Of a DNA stretch of 64,000 nt, positions 11,511 through 22,989 are shown piece by piece; position 1 is the stretch's first letter; each line of letters starts with the position of its first letter. Origin of the DNA: Clitoria ternatea (taxonomy: Eukaryota; Streptophyta; Magnoliopsida; Fabales; Fabaceae); assembly GCA_037962975.1 (NCBI GenBank), contig CM075676.1:47788001-47852000 (forward strand), read 5' to 3'. Below the pieces are notes generated by a model that saw nothing but the letters and a program-made list of their open reading frames with translations, made no database searches and was not told the origin of the DNA. Made by a program: the position numbers and the translations under genes.

Positions 11511-14500
11511 TTAACAAGGACTAATTCCCACACTAGAATGTCCTACTTAATTAAGGAGTCACTAATTATTTAAGAAAAATAGGAGTTTTTTTATTGGTGA
11601 TCATCACATGCAGTTCAAGTAGAAATCATAACATAGATCGATTCCTTGTCACAACAGTGTACTCAAAAGATACAGGGCTCGCAGGCTCCCAATAACAGTT
11701 ATTATAAAATAACACATAATAAAAATGTTGAGATCTATAACAATCTCGACACAAGCAGAAAATATACATAATTAATGCTCTCACTCCAACGTCCTCTACT
11801 GCAGGTGATCCAAGCCCTGATCGCGCTTGCCTTGACCCTCCATTGGTGATCACAGGAAAGGAACACAACATATAACACGAAAGGGGTGAGTAATAAGCTT
11901 TCAACCCATAATATCCACATGTAAGGGCAGCTTTAAATACTTATCAAACATGTAGATAACAAGCAAGAGAGAAGAGCATACACAACATACCTTAGCATAA
12001 TCATACAACACTTTAAAATACAACAGGAATACAGAAAACCAACAGGGTTAGTCAAACAATTAAGGTATATACATGTCTTAGGTTTAATTGTTACTCATCT
12101 TAATTTAATACCAATATGCAATGGGGCCCAACTTCCAGTTATCAATCTCATATATCGATAATCATGTGCACAACAATCGCACCTTATTCTCCCTGCCCAA
12201 CTAGAGCGACCGAAGCTCTCTTCGTTTTGATTTTCACAAATGGGTAAGGACCCGTAGTCCAATCATCATAATGGCCAATCACACATCTCATCAGAATAGG
12301 CACTCAACGGCCATAGAAACCCCTGCCTCTCGTCAAAGTATGTTAGATTTTGCCACGGTCGTCCGGCATCGGGCGCGAATCTGAGCCATTGAAGGGCTGA
12401 ATCAATATACTGCCAAGACTACTCTCGAGGGTCGAGACGTAGCTGTTTCTTCAGTGTACCCATCACTATAGGCTCTAGGGGAATATTCTAACATCCCTCC
12501 TTAACTTCAAATGCAACATGCCATATGCTTATTTTATCTCTAGGGTGTCCAAGTACAAGACGGAACTTTACCCGCTCACCGTATTTGTCCTTAAAGCGTG
12601 AAAAGTGTTTTTAATAAAATGCTTTCATGTATTAGGCACCAGGGGACCAAGACCTAACCATTACCCAAATCATTTTGTTTAAGGCATCGGGGTTGTTTCC
12701 TAAGCAAATCTTATAAGAAAATCTTCTACAATTAAAATATCCAATTTATGTTTCAAATCTATAAAGATATCTAAATATAATTTGTTTATTAAACTTTTTA
12801 GGGAATGAAACTTTCTAACTTATTTTGTTTCTTTATTCAAAAGTACGATCTTAAAACTAGATATCATCTTTAAGAGAAAAATAAGAACAAAATATATTTC
12901 TTATGATTTTTCAATTCCTTACCAATGTCGTTTTGTCGTATTGGCTTATGACGAACAAATTAAATTGGTTTTGACTTTTTAAAATATTTTTCATAAAACC
13001 TTAGGTAAAACATTTCATCATTATAAAATGTTTCTCTTAGTCTTTCATTGAAAACAAAAGAAATCCTCTTTTTCTAAATTAAGGAAACAAGATGGTTAGT
13101 TTTCATTATTTGTCAAAACTTCATTTTTGTCGTATCTTATGTAGAAAATTCTGAATTAGATGATTCCAAAGCCAAGAGTATTTAATTTTCAAAATAATAA
13201 TTAAATATAGTAAATTTAAATATAAATTCTGTCCAGAAACAGCCCCCACATGAAAAGGTTGCAAAGTGCCAAAATTTGTTGTTCTAACGTTTGTAAAAGC
13301 GCGTTTAAGGACAAATCACACATCAGAAATTCTCCCAATCACTTTTACTCATTTGAGTATTTTTCATATGATCAAAATTCATCTCTTATACCACAAAATA
13401 CTCCAAAACCGTTTTGTAAAAATCCTCCATTTACCCACGAAAACACGTTTTTCATCGTTTCTAGCTCACCGTTCGCGTCTAAACTCAGGTCCCTTTATAA
13501 TTCTTTCATTAATCATTCCATTTACCAAAAATTTCATCATCAATTATGGCACTAAACATTCACAACACAGAAGCTCTCACGTTTAAAAATTTTGTCAAGA
13601 ATAAACTTTAAATATTCCTAAAATAACTTTTTCCGAGTTTAAGGTACATCACGTGATTATCATGAATGTAAACCAATTACTTTCTTCTTTTCAAAAAAAT
13701 TTCACAATTTAATATATGTCTAAAAACTCATTTTTAACACAAGAAATTTAAGGATCAAATCATGCAAACATATCTCAAGCGTTAATTCATTTTAAGCAAG
13801 TTCCTATGTTGGAATTAATTGATGTTTAACCTTTTAACTAGCTATAATTAATTTCCAGCAGCAGCAATTATTTATATTTAGTCATACAAACTCATTTTTT
13901 TAAAAATACTTTAGAACATGCATGCACTTCAAGAAAATATTTGCAATTATTATAACATGCATGCACTTCAAAACATTTTCTGCAGCAAAACAATTAAATC
14001 ACGTTAGTAACTTTAAAATTTTAATCTTCATAAATCAAGGAATTTAATTAAATCATGGTACAGCCATTGTACCACCTAAAGATCACAATTTTCCAAAGGG
14101 TTTTTCAAGATTTCAAGCCATGAGATAAATATCTTTAGGGGGATACCAAGGTATAAATGCTAAGGAACATTTATATCTCATCATGCATGTGCAACATAAT
14201 GGATGTCAACAAGCTAAATACTCCCCTCTTACCACAAGAAATTCATTCCAAAGAAAGGATGACAAGAGCTTCAAAGCTTGCTCATACATCTTCATGGTTT
14301 GCTTCATCAAGTAAAAGAAAAATGGATACTTGGGATATGGTGGATCAACGTGAATATAGTGGTGAGGAAAGGATGGAACGTTGCTGTTTGGAGGAAGTTT
14401 AAGAAGTTTGATGATTAGAAGGTGGTAGCTTAAGTTTGGAGGTTAGGAATTAATGGTGGTGGAGTGGTTTAGGCTTGATGAGGGAGGATGGATGATAATG

Positions 14501-15193
14501 TTATATATGAGTGGAAGAGGTGAAATGAAGAAGAATATTGCTGGAAAATTCTTTTCTAATTTAGAGAAAAATGGAGAAGTAAGAAGAACAAGAAATGTTT
14601 TGTTGAAAGGTTGAAATTTGCATGGATTTCCCTTGCTCACCAAGGAGCTCCATGGTTAAAGAGAGAGTGTGATAGGTGTCAACATGTTTTCATGCACAAG
14701 ATAGGTATCACATGCAGCTGGTGGAGTGATGGAGAAGGACCTTGCATGGCCTTGGCAAGTGGCAAGGTAGTGGTGCAACATGATTGGTTAATTTCCATGC
14801 AAAGCTGATGTGTCAAGTATAGGTGCAGCAACTTGATCATGGATTTAAGGGCCTTTTTGGGCCAAATTTAAAAATGACCTAAACACAATAGTTTTAGATA
14901 TTTTTGATATCTTTAACTTGGTATATTGTATAAAAAATTTCATTAAGAGATGAGGGAGTTATGGACCAAATATGAAAGTAGTGTAAGGCTGTGACAAGAT
15001 TATTGCTTCTTGCAAAGATTAATTTTTTGGGCAAAATTAGTGGGTATTTGGACTTTGGGTTCTTCATTAAAGTTGTAGGTAATTGAGTTAAGAAAATTTT
15101 GGTGAAAGAATTATTCGATTTCATGGTCATATGAGGGAGAAACGTGAAAAATACTGAACATAGTGCAAGCTACCACTAGAAAAACGTGAATTA

Positions 15194-15420
15194 CACTAGT
15201 GCAGAAAAGGGATTTAATCACGGTTAAAAAGGGCTTTTAATCACGGTTCATGAACCATGGTTGTTCCAACCGTGATAATAGACAAGGGAATTTAATCACG
15301 GTTGACAACCGTGGTTATAGAACTCTTTTAATCACGGTTTCTGGTAACCATGATTAAATAGGACCAAATTTAATCACAGTTATTGATAGTAACCGTGATT
15401 AAATAAGATTAATTTGCTAT
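15194..15420. repeat. Left subterminal repeats of CACTA element 2
   Basis: Repeated TTTAATCACGGTT and its inverse AACCGTGATTAAA, about seven copies with variation, directly inside the terminal inverted repeat. In CACTA elements such subterminal motifs bind the transposase. Confidence 0.8.
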
Positions 15421-15555
15421 CAATTAACAACCAAGAAAATGAAACTATATACAATTGAGATAAATGTAACCTAATAAAATATAAACCCTAAATCCTATAG
15501 TAGATACATATATAAGAGAATAAAAATCCTATATTTATCTAAGTCCTTTCCTCAC

Positions 15556-17391
15556 TTAAATGAAGTATGTAGTCCATTGCTTTCTAACATTATCTATATA
15601 TGTCCTAGGGAAGTATGACCGGTCCTGAAAGTACTACAAACAATTCATAAAACAATTAGAACAAAAGCTATATTTATTACATGAATTTGATGAAATTGGT
15701 AGAAAACTAGTGCAAGTGATGAGACTTACATTTGTCCATCCATCTACTAAATGTTCTTGGATGATGGTCAGCATGGTGTCCATGACGTAATAGCAACACT
15801 CGTAGCTACCCTCCTACCTATAAGACTACAATGGACATAAAATATAGAATAAGTGAATTCAAGTTTTCAAAATATAATAAAGATTTGAATGAATTCGATT
15901 GACTTACTTTTGGGTGTACCCACATAAGTTTTCTTTCAGTGGACTTACTTCCATGCAGTCGACTGTATCCAACCACCACCCTACGTCAAAATAAAACACA
16001 AGTTAGAATCATATAAGAACAAAAATGATGTAATCGAATTTGTAACATGAGTAGACATAAACTGAGTATAATGTACTTATTTTTTAGAGTTTAACTTATG
16101 CGTCTACTATGGTCCTGAGGTCTTGTGGAACAGTCCCGTGCACAGAATCAAAGTATAAAGCCACTGAATCCCAGGGACAGATCACCAAGAGCGTCCAATG
16201 AGCGTTGTAGTTACCAGTGATAAGTGAAACTTCAAAATGCAAAAATTAATGGACAATAATTATGGAATAGAATCTTACCCTTTATGATAGGGGGCCAGGT
16301 ATATTGTCTTCCTAGATTCATACATCCAATTCTGGATGTATGCCTGGGTGTCCTCCTTGTTGTTCCCTTTCCTCTGTATCAAAGAGGGATCTAAGAAACC
16401 ATAAGTTTCATCGAAACCCAAGTCCACACAGATTTTATGCAGAAACCTAAACAAGTTTAGACATGGTTAGCGACAAATAACTTGTATAATGAAATAATTG
16501 GAAATAAAATGATATACTTACTGCTCCCACAGCTGAATGATGGATATGTTCAGCATTGTCAACCCCATCATAATCTCACACAAGTCACTTTGTGTAATGT
16601 AAACTGGTAGTGAACTTGGACAACCGAACACTAGTGGCTACCATGAGACCTGAAGAGTGTCCTCTCCTAGCTTAGCCCCGACCATCCATAGCATCTAGAT
16701 CGAATTGTCGACGGGGTCTGGCTTCTTCAATGTCAGTCCTGCTTCCTGTTGAAGAATTAAAGCCATCACAGTTTGTACCATAATTGACAATATAACAAAA
16801 TCAGTTAGTGTTTCAGGTTTATACATGTGGAGGAGCAACCGACAGGAGTCTGTTGGGCCATATAAGAAAGTGTCCTACCGCCTGACCAACAGTCTTCACC
16901 TCCGAAGTTGCCACTGGCACAGCTGCATCCTCCTCGAGGACGAGTACAATAGAGACCCTGGACATACCATCAGGTAATAACTAATGGTGAACCACGGGGC
17001 CTAAGTTGTAGACCATGCCAGTGGCAACTGGCTCCTCCAACTCATCAATGAACAGGTCATATTGATGGGTATCCGTAGCCTCAACCCCATCATCGTCAGG
17101 GTAAGCTACAGCGTATGACCGTTTACTGCTAACCCTCCGTACCTACATATTTACACATCAAGCAGAAGTTATTCAACAATGAAAGAAACAAATTATAAAC
17201 AACGAACAGTTAAATACTATTAGAAATCCAACCTGTGGGTCGGCAGCTGGTGCAGTAGGCTCCTGGTGATGGCTGAGTGAGGCCTTCATCTCCTCCTTGA
17301 ATCGGGCCATCTCTTGTTGTAGCTTCATAATCTCCTCCTGATACTCAGCCTTTAGAGCAGCCACCCTCGACTCAACCTTCTGCTCCACCAA
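15556..17391 (-). pseudogene. CACTA-encoded Ulp1 (C48) protease-like protein, decayed
   Basis: Minus-strand pieces in order: a coiled-coil-like start (about 17391-17230: KLQQEMARFKEEMKASL), an acidic segment (SKRSYAVAYPDDDG), VPVATSEVKTVGQAVGHFLI (about 16880), a segment ending LNISIIQLWEQ (about 16535), YGFLDPSLIQ to YLAPYHKG (16440-16280), HWTLLVICPWDSVALYFDSV (about 16200-16130), YECCYYVM (about 15810) and a tail RTYIDNVRKQWTTYF with a stop near 15556. The HW, YFDS and ECxYYVM motifs correspond to the His, Asp and Cys of the SUMO-protease fold. The usual ECG is ECC here. Several exons end at GT-AG borders, but in-frame stops (for example after VVHH and after VSW) break it. Its role in CACTA biology is not established. 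Confidence 0.7.
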
Positions 17392-17479
17392 CTGCTCAAC
17401 AGGGGGCGCAGGGTCAGGAGCACCGTTATAGCTCCGGAGGCCTGTGAAATATGAATGATTACAGCATAATTGTTTAAAT

Positions 17480-17998
17480 TAAACATATATTCACGGATCC
17501 CATTGCAACCATGATAATATTACCCCTATTGTCACGGTTACACCATTACCCCTGGCTAAATGCCAACCCTATATCCACGGTTAACATCATAACCGTGATA
17601 GTACCCATCTATATATAATCACAGTTGTGAAGTAAACCGTGGATATATAGTACCTGAACTATATATCCACGGTTGAAAATATAATTGTGATTATTGCCAT
17701 CAATATATATTCATGGATAACATCAGAGCCGTGATCGTACCCATCAATATATAATCACGGTTGAGAAGTCAATCGTGGATATATAGTACCTGAAATATAT
17801 ATCCACAGTTGACTACACAATCGTGACTATATATTAATGGGTACGATCATGGATCTAATGTTATCTGTGATTATATAGTTTCCCCTGATTATATAGTTTA
17901 CCTTATAATTTCAAAAATGCCACCGCACATGTTTTTATCTCTGATCCACTTTAACCCGTGATTATATCCCGTTGTTATATCCAATTTTTGCACTAGTG
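17480..17998. repeat. Right subterminal repeats of CACTA element 2
   Basis: More than ten copies of ATATCCACGGTTG, TATAATCACGGTTG and their inverses lie within about 500 bp, ending at the terminal TGCACTAGTG. The motif core CACGGTT is shared with the left end. Confidence 0.8.
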
Positions 17999-18627
17999 AT
18001 TAGTGTGGTGTTTTCAATTCTGGGATTTGTGGGGTAAAAATTGGCCTTCATGGTCAACATCAAAGTTGTAGGTAAATTTGATACAAAGATTGTAGGACAA
18101 GAATGACTCAAATCCAATAATGGGAGAAGAAATTATGCCCGAAATACATACAAAAGCACATTTCGGCTTACCCAGGTAACTTAAAATCAAAGTTTTTGGG
18201 CTTGGGTGGTTGGAAACGGGCATCAGGCCCTTCGTAAAAATCGTTAGGGACGATGGGGGATGTTTTGGGATAAAAATAATTGACTCAAGTTCCTCAGATA
18301 ATTTCTTGGCCAAAACCGGGGGAGTTACACAGTTTAAATGTCTTAAACAAAAATATTTAAATATCTTTATTAAATCATTAATTCTTTAATTAATTAATCT
18401 GTTATTATGAGTATTATTAAACACTTACTATTTTTATCCAAATCATTACCATTACTTACATAATTTAGTAAAAAATACCCTTCGTTAGCTCATAAAATCT
18501 TTCTAAAACACTAATCAGTTATCACTCAGCAAGTCAGTCGTAGCCTAGTCATCAGTACACACAAAATTATCATGCAATCAAGACAATTATCTTCAAAAAT
18601 CTAATACATAAAATGAGGGTTGTTACA

Positions 18628-18867
18628 AAATCAGCTCACTTAGGCAAAATTTTGCTCGCTTAAGCGAAATTTTGGTAGAAACCACCCATTTGACACTCGC
18701 TTGAGCGAGAATTTCCTTGCTTGAGTGAAATTTAAACACAATGCACCCCAAAACTCATAAAGGCATACACAAGCGAGAATTACCTCGCTTGAGTGAAATA
18801 TGAGCTCCTAACTCATAAATCAACTTCCAACCTAACTATTTTGCCTGTTTCAACTCCCATTACTACG
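18628..18867 (-). mobile_element. LTR fragment, part A, with CGCTTGAGCG motifs
   Basis: Continues at 21064 after the inserted LTR. It contains several CGCTTAAGCG or CTCGCTTGAGCGAG copies (18653-18799). The block beyond 21064 is similar to part of the solo LTR at 5623-9605, so this is a diverged relative of that LTR in the same orientation. Confidence 0.55.
18653..18799. repeat. CGCTTGAGCG-type motif cluster
   Basis: Copies CGCTTAAGCG, CGCTTGAGCG, GCTTGAGTG and AAGCGAG are spaced 20-50 bp apart. They belong to the same motif family as the long arrays in the Athila-like LTRs (38013-38579, 53444-54009). They sit where the related solo LTR has GAATCGATTC. Confidence 0.8.
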
Positions 18868-21058
18868 TGTAACACCCTGGAGCCAACTTGCAAATCCCAA
18901 GATAATTACCGTCCCTGTATAAAATTTCTTGGATAACTTACTTTTTGCCTGGTAATTATCAAGTGATTCACAACCTGAATCTAGAGGTTACTAATATAAT
19001 ATCAGAGTATGTAACCTTTTTCATAATTAACTTCTTATTCTTATACATAATATCAGAGTTCCATACATATTATGTTTTACAACAGGTACCTAGATCTTAT
19101 AAAATATAAAGATATAAACACCAAAACATAGCATATAATACACCCAAAGTAGCCATGCAAGCAAGTATCAACATCAAAAGTCTTCACAGTTCGTCCACAT
19201 CAAGCATCATCCAGTTTGTCACTTATCTCCCTAATTAAACATTAAAAGGGTTGCCACAAGTAAAAGAAAGAGTGAGATAAAGTATCAAATAAATAAAAAT
19301 TAAGTTAGAGCATACACAAACATAAGTAGGATGCTATGCGATGTAGATGCCAAACAAGTGTCTTGTATTATTTTTATATTATTATTTTCCATTCTTTATA
19401 TGAATAAAAATGAATGATGGATCCATTCTAGTGGGAACATAGGCAATGATTTCCAATAATAATAATTTTACGGATATCCAACTGATACTGCATCTCATAA
19501 TACAACACCAACATCGGACATAATAATATCAATAACAGGTGTTGCAGGAGCCCCCTTACGGACACACTACTCAGCCCTTAAGACAGTTGTGGTATAAAAC
19601 CACCGTAGATGTTTGTTGCTCAATAGAGCGCGTTCCGCCACCGGGAACCCCCTCAAAGAACCCTCATGTGGATCCTTTGAACAGTCAACGCATATGATGC
19701 ATGAATGCATTAGATCTAAATTAAATTATCAAATTCTTTTATATAATTAATCATAACAATAAAATTATCATAATAATCAAATTACTATGATATTTTATCA
19801 CATCTATAAGCATACTCCATATATCATAATCCAAAGGATATGGAAACACATTTTTCATAATATTTATTAATATATCATAATCCAAAGAATATAGAAAAAA
19901 TTTTTCCATATTAATATTATAAAATTATACTACTAAAATAATTTAAAAACAGAAATGTTTCTCCTTTAAATATGTTTAAATAAACTTCTAAACTTAATTT
20001 AGTTAATCATATTTATTTATTTCAAGCTAAAATCTCAAGGATAATTAAAAATCTATTATTTAATAATTCTAATGTGTTAAAAATATCATTATTTTAAGTT
20101 TTTAATTATATTTACAAGAATGTCATTAGTCTTATTTATGAAAATGTCACCGCTCTAATTTATTTACAAAGTTGCCATCACTTTCTGATTTATTTATAAA
20201 AATATCACCATTTCTGATTTAATTACAAAAATGTCACCGCTTCCGATTTTTAACACTGGTTGAAAATATCTACTGTTAAAGAGGTCTGAGTTGTAAAAAA
20301 AGAAAACAACACCTCTGTTTTGTTGTTTTTGCTATTTTTATCACTTTTAATTGTAAATTAAACATACAAATTGATTCCAAATCACCATATAACATCAGAA
20401 ACATATCAATATCATATTCCATATCAATTAACACGAATTTCATAACTTAATTCAATTTAAATTAAAACCGAACTATATAGGTTTCTAAACCATTAATCAA
20501 TTAAACAAACAATTCTAACTTAATTCCTATTTATTTAATGTTCTATCTCCTCTTTCTTACCTCAATTGAAGATTCTTTAAGTGCTAGATTGTTTTGCCTC
20601 CTTGTTTCTCCTCAATTCTTCAAGTGGGTGTGGTTCCTTAATATGCAAAATTGAAAGGTTTTAAGATATTGAAATGGAGATTTAGAAAGCTTGAAGAAGA
20701 TGATGAAGGGTTATGGAAACTTGTGGAGCTTTTAGATTGAAGAAATTTTAAGTGGTGAAGTAGTATTTATAGGTGAAATATGGCGGTGGAAAAATGGCGG
20801 TGAAGAAGGAAGAAGATGCTTCGTAGAGGAGATTTTTCTCCTTTTCTTTTTTTAATAGGTTCCTTAATAATTCTACGTTTTATTGTCGCGTTCTATTTTC
20901 ATCTAGTCTCATTTTAAATCCGATTTACGAAATAAAAATATCCCTGCAAACGAAATTAAATTTCCTATTTTCTAAAATTCATTTCTTATTTTTCTGAGAA
21001 ACTTATTTTTTAAGGTTTAATTACCGATTCAAATTGTTGTAAAAATTGGGCTATGACA
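18868..21058 (-). mobile_element. Solo LTR, about 2.2 kb
   Basis: The plus strand runs TGTAACACCCTGG...GGGCTATGACA. It is flanked by CTACG (18863-18867) and CTACA (21059-21063), a 5-bp duplication with one mismatch. On the minus strand it starts TGTCATAGCCCAATTTTTAC, which resembles the start of the solo LTR at 9605 (TGTAACGTCCCGAATTTTTA). A TATAAATA box faces minus (plus-strand TATTTATA, 20764-20771), supporting minus orientation. No ORFs, primer site or second LTR were seen. It is inserted into another LTR fragment. Confidence 0.7.
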
Positions 21059-21063
21059 CTACA

Positions 21064-22155
21064 AAACTTCATGGGCACTATATTTTCCCCATTTCAGAGC
21101 TGTTGGCATAGTCCGTTCACCAAAATTCCAACGTATGACTAAGTTATGCACGAAATTGTATTTTGACCATTTCTAAACTATAACATGCAACATAGGTCTT
21201 ATTTCTCAATGGAATTAGTCTTTTCCAATTCATATAAGCTCTAAATTATAAATATGACCTATTGGAACCATCCCATGGCATCTAAACCTTATAAAACTCA
21301 ATGTGACCTTGTCACTTGCATGATTATGCATAAAAATGTATTTTGTGAGCAATAGCATGACTAAAACTATTCAAACCACATCAATTATGTTTCAAACCAA
21401 TGCGAACAAGATTCAAGTATGTAATAGAGATTATGCACCCTAGTCCCATGTCTTAGAACCTCTTGGATCAAAATATGACTCATCCACTTCCTCAATATAC
21501 ATATAAATCCACTATTGTAATTTAACCACATATCTCATATATAATCTCCAATCATCATAATAATCATAAATTCATCAATTCCTCATTGACGTGAACAACA
21601 TCACCATTACAATGGCATTTAAATACATTTGTTCAAGCATCATATAGTGGTAGTAGCTACAAAAGAATAGAGATGTGATCCTCAAAATGATTGCAACATC
21701 ATTTTTCATCTACGTTGTCATTTACATATCCACAAAGTCAATAATTATCAATATTGCCATGTACACAATAATCATTAACATTATCATGTGCAATTTATTC
21801 ACAACACCACAATTGACAATTATTGCCAGCCAAGGCATTACATTATCACTATTTACCTTCCTTAAAAGCTTTATTTCAAAACATAATCTCATTCTATGAC
21901 AATCATGTATCACAATGCTAAAAAAAGGACAACATGGGAGAGTTACATTCCAAGTGACGAATATGAATATATTTGTGATTATGTGTGTATGCATATAAAC
22001 AACATGTATACTTTGCATCATATCATCAATCATCATCACAATTCCCTCATTCAACATATACATATATCATATCCATCAATCAAACTCATAGCAAAGTATA
22101 TACACATACACATTATTGCCACGACTACAAAAATGACATTTAACATCTATAATTA
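21064..22155 (-). mobile_element. LTR fragment, part B
   Basis: The stretch at about 21188-21310 (CTCAATGGAATTA, CTATTGGAACCA, ACCTTATAAAACTCA, TGTGACC) closely matches 6489-6610 in the solo LTR, in the same order and orientation. The rest is AT-rich with only accidental frames (21675-21899, 21722-22063, 21896-22156). The far edge near 22155 is a guess based on loss of this character. Confidence 0.5.
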
Positions 22156-22955
22156 ACATGGGATATTAAGAAATCTGGTGTTGAAAAGTGAGCGGTGGCA
22201 ATTTTGTAAACAAATGGTGTTTGTTGTCGATTTATACTATCGGATTACAAAATACCTGGTGTGAAAAAACACAATTATCACCTATCTTTTTTTACCCAGT
22301 GTTAATTATTTAATGAGGTAATATTTATCACTTATTAAAATTTTACCCAGTGTTAATTAGTTTAGGTAAATTTAGAATACCTTTTTCTTAAAAATTTTCC
22401 CTCCATCTCGTCTAACTTTTCCGTTCACACCTTTCGTCTTCTCATCTGAAACCCTTACCCTCTTACTCTCACCCTCATAGAACTGTATTCTCCCCCCACC
22501 TTACCCTCTCACTCTCATAGATCTCTCTTCTCCCTTTCACGCTCGCAGCCACAACATTGACGTCACTTCTCTTCTGATTTGAGCAAGCACTATTCCACAC
22601 CGTGCACTAACATCAATGCTTCCTACTTTATGAGCTTGAGACCATCATAAAAAGCTTTTGTGCTGACTAGTGTTTGTGATCTTTTGGAAGCCAGGGGTAA
22701 TGTTACTCTTCCTTTTTATTTGTTTAGATTGAATGGGGAGAACTCTGGTTTTGTTGTTTAGATGAATACATTTTCTTAAAAATTATTGATGTCACTGCTG
22801 TTAGCATGGTGTTTACTTTAAGTACAAATTTCTGTCTAAAGAGCGATGTGAACATAATGGTGATGCCTGGTATTTACCCGTAAAAATGTTAATTCATAAT
22901 GTGAACATCTAACACAAAGTAACATAGGAGTCAATCTAGATAGCTAAAAGGATTC
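22156..22955. other. Unassigned DNA left of the Ogre insertion
   Basis: It holds two copies of TTTTACCCAGTGTTAATTA within 80 bp, related CCTGGTGT motifs nearby, and a strongly pyrimidine-rich tract (about 22395-22550) resembling a plant 5' leader, followed by a possible intron donor region near 22695. No coding similarity was recognised. Before the Ogre insertion it was continuous with 60272 onward. Confidence 0.4.
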
Positions 22956-22989
22956 CTAATTGTGAACACCTCTTTTGGTCCGGTCCAAG

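Larger units (their letters stand above)
15194..17998 (-). mobile_element. CACTA element 2, 2.8 kb, with a Ulp1-type protease relic
   Basis: It starts CACTAGTGCAGAAAAGGGAT and ends with the inverse TTTTTGCACTAGTG. Copies of AATCACGGTT lie inside the left end, and ATCCACGGTT or AATCACGGTTG inside the right end. ATTA occurs on both outer sides (15190-15193 and 17999-18002), compatible with the 3-bp duplication of CACTA elements plus one chance base. The interior encodes, on the minus strand, a decayed protein with a Ulp1 (C48) protease domain, the typical second protein of plant CACTA elements. No TNP2-type transposase is present, so it was probably mobilised in trans. It sits in LTR-derived DNA and is younger than it. 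Confidence 0.8.
11511..18627 (-). mobile_element. LTR-derived block (one or two minus-strand LTRs) containing CACTA element 2
   Basis: This stretch has no credible genes outside the CACTA at 15194-17998. Two minus-strand LTR-like starts of the TGTAAC-CC type occur at 18328 (TGTAACTCCCCCGG) and 18627 (TGTAACAACCCTC). If the first is real and the CACTA is subtracted, the block running down to about 11510 is near 4 kb, similar to the solo LTR at 5623-9605. A cytosine-rich segment at 12180-12480 resembles the GC-richer blocks of that LTR. I could not find a matching target duplication, so the boundaries are approximate. Small frames such as 11626-11904, 13250-13586 and 14157-14402 look accidental. 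Confidence 0.45.
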
